Shown here piece by piece: positions 32,253 through 33,925 of a stretch of DNA of 33,925 nucleotides. Position numbers and translations under genes: made by a program. Below the pieces are notes generated by a model. The model had not been told where the DNA came from. It searched no databases and worked only from the letters and a program-made list of their open reading frames with translations. This stretch comes from Nannocystaceae bacterium (GTDB lineage: Bacteria; Myxococcota_A; Polyangia; Nannocystales; Nannocystaceae): NCBI GenBank assembly GCA_019694555.1, contig JAIBBS010000086.1, forward strand, positions 1-33,925, in the 5' to 3' direction. Numbering within the stretch: position 1 is the stretch's first letter; each line of letters begins with the position of its first letter.

Positions 32253-33245
32253 ATGTTCCGAGTGCTGCACCACAACTCCGGATTCCGCGGCGTCAAGGGC
32301 GGGCCCGCGGTCCTGCGCAAACCCGTCGACGGCCTGCAGCTGCAGCCCAACGAGTCGGTCTTCACCGTGCTGCGCGGGTTCGACGTGGGCTACGACGGCG
32401 GCGACCACCACCTGCGCCAGCTCGCGATCCACACACGGGTGTCCGCACCCGACGCCGCCGGTCGTGCCGAGTTGTACGTCGAGGCGGGGCTGCGCGACGC
32501 GAGCGGTGAGTGGGACGACGCGTACTCCGGCAACGTCGAGGTCGACATCGTGGTCGCGCCGTCGTCCGCAGTGGTGCTCGCGAGCGCGATCGCGATCGAT
32601 GCGCCCGCCGGCACCAAGGGTCCCAAGTACGTCGCGGACGACCTCAGTCACAGCTGGGACATGCAGACCGGGGCCACGGCGGTGTTCCTGTCCGGGTTCC
32701 AGATCGGCTACACCAGTGGCGACCACCACGTGTTGCGCATGCACGTCGCGGCGCACTGGCAGATGCGGCACGTGGGCAACCAGTGGCTTCGCTTGGCGCA
32801 CGCGATGCTCGGGCTGCGCGACTCGTCGGGCAACTGGGACGACGGCTATGCCGGCGTGGTCGAGTCGACCTTGGTGCACATGGCCGCGCCGGCCGAGGTG
32901 GCGCAGGTCGGGCCGAACCGCGCGTACGTGATCGACAGCAAGGAAGACCCGCTCGGCACGCCGCCGACCGCCGTCGGCAGCGGGCCGCAGCGACCGATCG
33001 AGCGCATCGGGTTGCCCGCCGCGCGGCGCGGCGAGCCGGTGGTGGGTCTGCGCGCGTTCGCGGCCGGCTTCGGCAACGGCGATCACCACTTCGGCCAGCT
33101 GTTCTGTCGCGTCAGCCGCGCGAGCGTCACGCCCGACGGCAAGCTCGAGACGCAGTGGGAACAGGGGCTGCGCGATCGCAGCGGCAACTGGGACGATCCG
33201 TACTGGTATGCCGCGGCGGCCGAGGTGCTGACGCTCACCGGCTGA
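32253..33245 (+). CDS. Protein of three GDHH/WDD repeats, unknown function
   Basis: A 330-residue protein with no signal peptide or membrane helix, so probably cytoplasmic or exported by another route. It consists of three related units of about 105-115 residues. Each has an aromatic-Gly strand, then GDHH (50-53, 156-159, 276-279), and about 30 residues later GLRDxSGxWDDxY (79-91, 187-199, 305-317), ending in a hydrophobic strand. Insertions between units differ. The invariant Asp-His-His and Trp-Asp-Asp sets could form metal or ligand sites, one per unit, in a beta-rich fold. I do not recognise the family. The start is fixed by the Shine-Dalgarno sequence at 32238. Confidence 0.85.
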   Translation: MFRVLHHNSGFRGVKGGPAVLRKPVDGLQLQPNESVFTVLRGFDVGYDGGDHHLRQLAIHTRVSAPDAAGRAELYVEAGLRDASGEWDDAYSGNVEVDIVVAPSSAVVLASAIAIDAPAGTKGPKYVADDLSHSWDMQTGATAVFLSGFQIGYTSGDHHVLRMHVAAHWQMRHVGNQWLRLAHAMLGLRDSSGNWDDGYAGVVESTLVHMAAPAEVAQVGPNRAYVIDSKEDPLGTPPTAVGSGPQRPIERIGLPAARRGEPVVGLRAFAAGFGNGDHHFGQLFCRVSRASVTPDGKLETQWEQGLRDRSGNWDDPYWYAAAAEVLTLTG

Positions 33246-33281
33246 AGCACCCGCGCGCTGGATCCACCGCGCCGCGCTGGC

Positions 33282-33287
33282 TACGAT
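33282..33287 (+). promoter_or_regulatory. Candidate -10 box, leaderless type
   Basis: TACGAT ends 7 nt before the ATG at 33295. There is no Shine-Dalgarno sequence. Confidence 0.5.
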
Positions 33288-33294
33288 GCGCGCG

Positions 33295-33921
33295 ATGGAT
33301 CGCCCCAACGCCGAGGACGCGCGCACGCTGCTGGGACTGCCCATGGCGTACCTGCTGCCGGCGGCCTCGGTGATCGCGGCCGAGGCTGCGCGCATCGTCG
33401 AGACCAACCTCGCGCTCGCGCGCGAGCTGGCGCGCGAGGGTCTGCTGGTCTCGCCGATCTGGGAGCGACACGGCAGCCGCGCCGCGGTGCGTGCGGTCGC
33501 GCTGCCGCCGGCGTTCGCGAGCCGCTACGCCGCCGGCGGTGGCTTGCAGGTGCTGAGCAAACCCAACGTCCGCACGCTGGTCGCCGAGCTCATGCCCTGG
33601 ATGGCCGAGGATCCCAGCGGTGCCTTGCTCGCGCTCGAGGACACGCTCGAGCTGTGGACCACCGAGGGCGCGCCGCTGCGTCCGCTCGAGTCGCTCTACG
33701 GCGGGCACTACAAGCTGCTGTCGCTCATGCTCGCCGACCTCGCGCGCAAGGCCGACGCCGGACTCGACACGCTCGACTGGATCGCCTCGCTGGGCCTGCC
33801 GGTGGAGGAATTCACAGACGACGACGACCCGTCGGCGGAGGCGATCCACGAGCGCATGGAGGCGCGCGTCGACGCGATGTGGGCGCAGGAAGACGCGTGG
33901 CTCGAGGCCGCGGCGCGCTGA
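33295..33921 (+). CDS. Hypothetical protein
   Basis: A 208-residue, mostly helical, acidic cytoplasmic protein that I do not recognise. It has an Ala/Glu-rich helical segment (ASVIAAEAARIVETNLALARELAR, about 23-46), then VSPIWERHGSRAAVRAVALP, and a helical C-terminus rich in Asp/Glu and Trp (TDDDDPSAE, WAQEDAWLEAAAR). No motif suggests catalysis. The start at ATG 33295 fits the -10 box 7 nt upstream; ATG 33286 is an in-frame alternative that overlaps that box. The stop lies 4 bases before the window ends. Confidence 0.78.
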   Translation: MDRPNAEDARTLLGLPMAYLLPAASVIAAEAARIVETNLALARELAREGLLVSPIWERHGSRAAVRAVALPPAFASRYAAGGGLQVLSKPNVRTLVAELMPWMAEDPSGALLALEDTLELWTTEGAPLRPLESLYGGHYKLLSLMLADLARKADAGLDTLDWIASLGLPVEEFTDDDDPSAEAIHERMEARVDAMWAQEDAWLEAAAR

Positions 33922-33925
33922 CGCG

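Overview
The window is a compact, very GC-rich stretch of bacterial chromosome with no RNA genes, insertion sequences or phage genes. Four things point to a myxobacterium (phylum Myxococcota), probably in or near the Nannocystis/Plesiocystis group: about twelve predicted lipoproteins, several with long Ser/Gly/Thr linkers after the lipid-modified cysteine; a Ser/Thr kinase fused to TPRs; cysteine-rich repeat proteins; and an ECF sigma system. This placement is inferred from style, not from a marker gene.

Layout. 1-4760: a TPR Ser/Thr kinase lies downstream of a protein recognised here as a cholesterol-dependent-cytolysin (CDC) relative whose C-terminal domain is unlike that of classical CDCs, both on the minus strand. 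4761-8419: a tight plus-strand cassette of crotonase, acyl carrier protein, AMP-dependent acyl ligase and a diacylglycerol/sphingoid-type lipid kinase. 8541-11990: an alpha/beta-hydrolase lipoprotein and a lipoprotein with three spondin-N-like domains. 12031-13573: a minus-strand group of cupin, methyltransferase and a small membrane protein. 13641-21000: surface lipoproteins (two Cys-rich, two beta-propeller-like) interrupted by an AmrS-type radical SAM enzyme. 21060-24696: a rhomboid protease, an unknown envelope protein and aspartate kinase. 24783-28857: a scramblase-like protein, a lipoprotein with AgmX/TonB-C-like repeats, a lipid-anchored serpin and a BamE-like lipoprotein. 28864-30732: an anti-sigma candidate and ECF sigma factor, divergent from an FKBP lipoprotein. 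30746-33921: a four-helix membrane protein, a lipoprotein carrying an EF-Tu domain II-like barrel, a cytoplasmic protein with three copies of an unrecognised GDHH/WDD domain, and one unknown protein.

No gap between genes exceeds 300 bp, and convergent pairs are separated by only 6-40 bp. Many genes lack a Shine-Dalgarno sequence and instead have a TAnnnT box ending 6-10 nt before the start codon, which suggests leaderless transcription is common. Much of the gene content concerns the cell surface: pore former, serpin, rhomboid, spondin-like, Cys-rich and propeller lipoproteins. That would suit a predatory or social lifestyle, but this is inference. The most unusual items are the CDC relative with a replaced membrane-binding domain, the secreted EF-Tu domain II fold, the triple GDHH/WDD protein and the recurring leaderless-type promoter.
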